A stretch of 31,912 nt of DNA, taken from the NCBI GenBank assembly GCA_905397405.1, contig CAJPVJ010000213.1:1-31912 (forward strand), written 5' to 3'. Within the stretch, counting starts at the first letter, position 1. Every line of letters begins with the position of its first letter. The notes below the pieces were generated by a model. It did not search any database. It worked only from the letters and a program-made list of their open reading frames with translations, and was not told the DNA's origin. The DNA comes from Oppiella nova. Taxonomy: Eukaryota; Arthropoda; Arachnida; Sarcoptiformes; Oppiidae. Shown here in pieces: positions 27,385-31,912 of the stretch. The translations under genes and the position numbers were made by a program.

Positions 27385-28371
27385 CAACTATTCAAACAAA
27401 CTTACAAAACAAAAAATGACAAAAATATTGATTAATATAACAATTTTCTTCCATTAATTAAGAAATAAATACATTCAATACTATTTACTGTAGTTTAATA
27501 CTGTATGGTATACTTTAAGTCTAATAATTAAAATTCATTATACATTCACTTATAAGTCTTTGTTTTGTTATTTTATTTAGAAATCAATTTAAGTTTCGTA
27601 TCAATTAAACAATTAAATGATTATAGCCTATGATATAGTAATGAGATAATTAGACAATTATTTCAATGACTTGTATTGTATTTAACTGTAATAAATAGTG
27701 TTCTGTACAATACAGTCAATATCATATACATATAGTAGAGTAGTGTATATTAACGTAATACTGTTTCACCAGAATGTGAAATGCCCTCAGATTAGTCATC
27801 AGGCATTCACATTCATTATGTAACCATTCACAATATTTTCATAAATAAGCTAGACCATGGTAAAGTCAATCACACTCTATTACATTACATTCAATTCATC
27901 TAATACTGTAGTGACAATTGGTGTGTGCATTGAGTTCATGTGAACAGTACTGTAAGTTACGGTACAAACTGTGCTGTCTATAAATGCCACAATTGTCTCA
28001 TTGCATCCAATTTGAATTCATTTCATGCATTCTTATATCAAATAGTGTACAGTATATAGAGGTTGCATAGCCCTGCCATACCATACCATTGTCACTGGTG
28101 TGACAATAGTGTCAATAGTGAACAATGAATGTGTGAATGTGATGCAAATGGGGAGCACAGGTAGGCTATGGGTTATAGGCAATGGGGTTGGGATGGCTAA
28201 TACAATGACCCCATATTGCCATATCACATATCATGTACTGTACATATACCATATAGCATGCATTCATTAGAACTCATCAACTATAGACATAGACATAGCC
28301 ATAGACATAGCCATAGACATAGACATAGACATAGACATAGACATAGACATAGACACACATATGATACATGG
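27258..28371. repeat. Large inverted repeat, arm A
   Basis: Matches the reverse complement of 30858-31912 along its whole length, with scattered substitutions and small indels (roughly 95% by eye). It is longer than arm B because of an expanded hexamer repeat near its inner end. Non-coding. Confidence 0.92.
28283..28356. repeat. (acatag)n minisatellite
   Basis: About a dozen units of acatag, some with catagc variants, inside arm A. The matching site in arm B has only about two units, so the array expanded after the arms arose, or arm B contracted. The repeating Tyr-Val frame on the minus strand is not a gene. Confidence 0.9.
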
Positions 28372-28393
28372 AAGTGATGGAAGTGATACATAC

Positions 28394-30423
28394 GTTGACC
28401 ACCCAATGGATACATAATGGGAAGGATGTCTTCAAATATAAAGGCGTTCGTAATGAACAGATAAGATGAGACCAAATCACACTTGAATGGGGAAAGACAT
28501 CATTCAACGCATTGCCTAACTATAACAATAATTGAGTCATTTTGTTGTCTTTAATATATACGGTATTTAAGTAAACAATATTTGCATTTGAATCAAACAA
28601 ACCAAAAGTTGGATTAATTAAGAACACAACCAATCCAATTTTATTACAATATTAAGAGTTTATGTATAAAGTGTTCAATCCATTTATTGACTAAATATAT
28701 AAATTTATTTAAAATACTTATATTTAAGTTATAAAATACATATATTAATTTTATTATATAACTATTGACTGCATAATTAGTTGATGACCTTAATATGATT
28801 GCACTCTATTTTACATATAATTAAATGATTGTTTCAATAATTATTAGTCTTTTGCGGTAATATACTGTACGCGTACTCTAATGTTTAGTCACCTGTTGAG
28901 CAGTGGTCTGAGCAGTGGTTCTTTGGATAATTCAATGATTTCTTGACGAAAGGCATCAAAAAGTCTTCGTTTGTAAGAAGCGAACGATTTTCGGCACATT
29001 TGACGAAGAGTTCAATCAAGTGATGGTCTTCAGGAAATTTGTGCTTAAATAAAGACATCATTCAACGCATTGCCTAACTATAACAATAATTGAGTCATTT
29101 TGTTGTCTTTAATATATACGGTATTTAAGTAAACAATATTTGCATTTGAATCAAACAAACCAAAAGTTGGATTAATTATGAACACAACCGATCCAATTTT
29201 ATTACAATATTAAGAGTTTATGTATAAAGTGTTCAATCCATTTATTGACTAAATATATAAATTTATTTAAAATACTTATATTAAAGTTATAAAATACATA
29301 TATTAATTTTATTATATAACTATTGACTGCATAATTAGTTGATGACCTTAATATGATTGCACTATATTTTACATATAATTAAATGATTGTTTCAATAATT
29401 ATTAGTCTTTTGCGGTAATATACTGTACGCGTACTCTAATGTTTAGTCACCTGTTGAGCAGTGGTTCTGACCTATTAAGTTACTAAAGAACTGCTTTCCG
29501 TAGTTTTTCAGAAGCAAACATTCTTCGCTTGCTAAAAGCCGTGTAAACTGCTTCTCAAGTTAGTTCACTACCAGAAGTCCTTTAAACACGAATTTATCAT
29601 TCATTAGATTTGTGTCCAAATGGTCGACAATCACGTGGATCTGTGTTTTGTCGATGCGTTTGACTAAATAATCACAAAATGAGTGCAAATGAGTGGCAAT
29701 GAAATGATGACATTCTTTGAGATTAAATAAGAAGTCTTCTCTCATATAAGTGTTGAAAGTCTTGTTGTCTTTCACGAGATTAGAGAAGTAAGAGATAAGT
29801 CGTGAATGCATTGCCATTACATTGACGTCCAGTTCCGTGGGCTCTGTCCACAAGAAGGTCTCACTTATGATCAATGATAACAATTCGATGGGAAGTCTCG
29901 GCTCTATTGCCAGAAACGACAGCACTTTCAGAGACTTTAGTTTATAGAAGATGTCCACGAATTTCGGTTTAAACGACTCGCAGGTCTTGGCATTAAAGAA
30001 GTGTTTGTCCGCTTTAGATGTCATAGCCATGCATGTGATCACCAAATTGAGTCCAATGAACGACCATTGAATGCATTTCCAGTATTTGTACTCATTTTCG
30101 GTGTCACTATAATTGGACACAAACTCACCGCACGTTTGCATCTCGTGTTCAAAGCCTCGACATAACACAAGCATTTGCATCCATTGCCCACTACTCACAC
30201 CATCTCTGCTCTTCACTGAAGACACCACACTGTCAACCAGTTTACCACTCAATCGCTTATATAAACCACAAATGCTTTGCTTCGGAAGAATGGCATCCGC
30301 GTTGACAGTGAAGTAGCCATTCATTAGAAGTGCATTCAATCGGTTGAGTGAGTAATATGCAGACAACTCGACCAATGAGTACAACACTGTCTCCTTCCTG
30401 TCCACCACTTCCATCACTTCCAT
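28394..30423 (-). CDS. Unidentified, probably all-helical protein (gene model uncertain)
   Basis: Not recognised. Exon 1 runs from the ATG at 30423 (MEVMEVVDRKETVLYSLVEL) for at least 278 codons to about 29590. It is Leu/Phe/Lys-rich and looks helical (HEAT/ARM-like is possible). The frame meets a TAA near 29560 and then resumes with coding-like FTRLLASEECLLLKNYGKQF (29472-29547). A 42-bp GT...AG intron (29548-29589) would remove the stop; otherwise the gene is broken. Further exon-like segments are 28893 to about 29027 (HHLIELFVKCAENRSLLTNE...) and 28394 to about 28429 (DILPIMYPLGGQ), joinable in phase 1. The introns on either side of the third segment are 99% identical. No later exons were found, because arm A of the inverted repeat follows. 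It could be a real gene with very short introns, a truncated copy or a pseudogene. Confidence 0.55.
28493..28907. repeat. Duplicated intron-like segment, copy A
   Basis: 415 bp aligned without gaps to 29051-29465 with 4 substitutions (99.0%). On the minus strand it begins with the exon edge ACCACTGCTCAACAG, then donor GTGACT, and runs to the 3' end of the intron. Confidence 0.95.
29051..29465. repeat. Duplicated intron-like segment, copy B
   Basis: The partner of 28493-28907 at an offset of exactly 558 bp. The exon-like sequence between the copies (28908-29050) is not repeated outside copy B, so this is not a plain two-unit tandem duplication of exon plus intron. Confidence 0.95.
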
Positions 30424-30426
30424 CAC

Positions 30427-30857
30427 TCATACCATTGTGATGACACTGTGATTACATTTGGTACTTTCGCACATGATTGGCTCTCGTGGTGCGTCGGTGA
30501 GTCGCGAGAGGGCGTCGTATGAGTGATGAGTGAGTGGTGTTTGAGTGCATTGAGTGGTGTTGTGGTTGTGGTGCAGATGTGTTGCAATTGTCGGCCATTT
30601 TGAGGGTTGAGTTGTGCCACAGACACAGACAGACAGACACGCAGACCATCACTGACCACATCCATCGCCATCACCGCACACTCGCACTCGTTGACACTGG
30701 TTGGCCGACTCAACCGTCTCTATTGACGGGGTAAGTTCACACTAAACCAGAGTAGAATAGACAAGTAATGCTTGCGGAAATATAAACTTCTGTAGGAAGG
30801 GTAATACATAGGTAACCCACCAGTTGCATACATAGTGAAGGTAGTGAAGGTACACAC
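30427..30857. other. Upstream region of the unidentified gene
   Basis: A moderately GC-rich stretch 5' of the ATG at 30423, probably the promoter and 5' UTR. Overlapping ORFs are rich in Thr/His/Ser repeats and unconvincing. A short (acag) tract lies near 30620. Confidence 0.45.
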
Positions 30858-31912
30858 CCATGTATCATATGTGTGTCTATGTCCATGTCTATAGTTGATG
30901 AGTGCTAATCAATGCATGCCTGTATGTACAGTATATGTACAATATATGATAGTGATATGGCAATATGGGGTCATTGTATTAGCCATCCCAACCCCATTGC
31001 CTATAACCCATAACCTACCTGTGCTCCCCATTTGCATGACATTCACACATTCATTGTTCACTATTGACACTATTGTCACACCAGTGACAATAATATGGTA
31101 TGGCAGGGCTATGTAACCTCTATATACTGTACACTATTTGATATAAGAATGCATGAAATGAATGCAAATTGGATGCAATGAGACAATTGTGGCATTTATA
31201 GACAGCACAGTTTGTGGCCTAACGCAGTACTGTTCACATGAACTCAATGCATACACCAATTGTCACTACAGTATTAGATGAATTGAAGTAATAGAGTGTG
31301 ATTGACTTTACCATGATCTAGCTTATTTATGAAAATATTGTAAATGGTTACATAATGAATGTGAATGCCTGATGACTAATCATCGGGCATTTCACATTCT
31401 GGTGAAACAGTATTACGTTAATATACACTACTCTACTATATGTTATGTATATCATATTAACTGTATTGTACAGAACACTATTACAGTTAAATACAATACA
31501 AGTCATTGAAATAATTGTCTAATTATCTCATTACTATATCATAGGCTATAATCATTTAATTGTTTAATTGATACGAAACTTGAATTGATTTCTAAATAAA
31601 ATAACAAAACAAAGACTTAAGTGAATGTATAATGAATTTTAATTATTAGACCTAAAGTATAGCATACAGTATTAAACTACAGTAAATAGTATTGAATGTA
31701 TTTATTTCTTAATTAATGGAAGAAAATTGTTATATTAATCAATATTTTTGTCATTTTTTGTTTTGTAAGTTTGTTTGAATAGTTTTATACTGTACTACTG
31801 TATAACTTTAGGGTAATGAGAACCTGATGAATATTTGTTCACTATTACCGTATATTTATAGTAATGAAGAGAATACATATGAATATATGATAGAATAGAG
31901 TACAGGGAATGT
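30858..31912. repeat. Large inverted repeat, arm B (cut by window end)
   Basis: The reverse complement of 27258-28371. The inner boundary is the ccatgtatcatatgtgtg sequence at 30858. The outer boundary is unknown because the window ends inside it, exactly at the border of a 127-mer shared with arm A. Non-coding. Confidence 0.92.

Larger units (their letters stand above)
26993..28393. other. AGO1 5' intron/upstream DNA with inverted-repeat arm
   Basis: No coding exon was found here on either strand. It holds the 127-bp duplication and arm A of the inverted repeat. The missing AGO1 start exon was not recognised here and may lie beyond the window. Confidence 0.5.

Noticed and set aside
28033-28227. 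ORF repeated in both inverted-repeat arms (also 30895-31116, opposite strand)
   Set aside because: It is duplicated only because the arms are copies; composition and lack of motifs argue against coding.

Overview
The window is AT-rich animal DNA with spliced genes and short introns (about 42-96 bp, plus one of 818 bp). The recognisable proteins are arthropod-like: a miRNA-class Argonaute, the TFIIIB subunit BRF1, a mitochondrial-clan cytochrome P450 and the first visible exon of a KCNQ potassium channel. I infer an arthropod, most likely a mite or other small chelicerate; the species cannot be read from the sequence. No bacterial, viral, retroviral or CRISPR features were seen. All five supported genes lie on the minus strand.

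Layout. 1-13732 is a gene-poor, AT-rich stretch downstream of the KCNQ exon (13733-14007), so it is probably the start of a very large KCNQ intron running off the window. It carries small DNA-transposon remnants, including a 403-bp MITE at 6333-6735 whose empty site is preserved in a second copy of the flanking repeat at 1-238. 14008-16279 is intergenic and holds another MITE-like element and a weak membrane-protein ORF. 16280-17934 is the P450 (3 exons, 501 aa). 19443-21677 is BRF1 (3 exons, 693 aa). 23234-26992 is AGO1 (6 exons seen, first exon not found). 28394-30423 is an unidentified, probably all-helical gene model sitting between two arms of a roughly 1.05-kb inverted repeat.

The genes have no obvious joint pathway: RNA silencing (AGO1), Pol III initiation (BRF1), a mitochondrial monooxygenase and a neuronal K+ channel. 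The less ordinary content is structural: a MITE with doubled internal palindromic sites at each end (IR/DR-like), two nearly identical consecutive introns in the unidentified gene, a telomere-like G-quadruplex motif next to a BRF1 splice donor, and strong enrichment of the heptamer TACAGTA/TACTGTA.

Caution on assembly: exact repeats of 127 bp separated by one base occur at 18329-18585 and 27130-27384. The window also ends exactly on that second 127-mer, and a lone N at 7220 separates two identical 94-bp copies. These look like unmerged contig overlaps, not biology.
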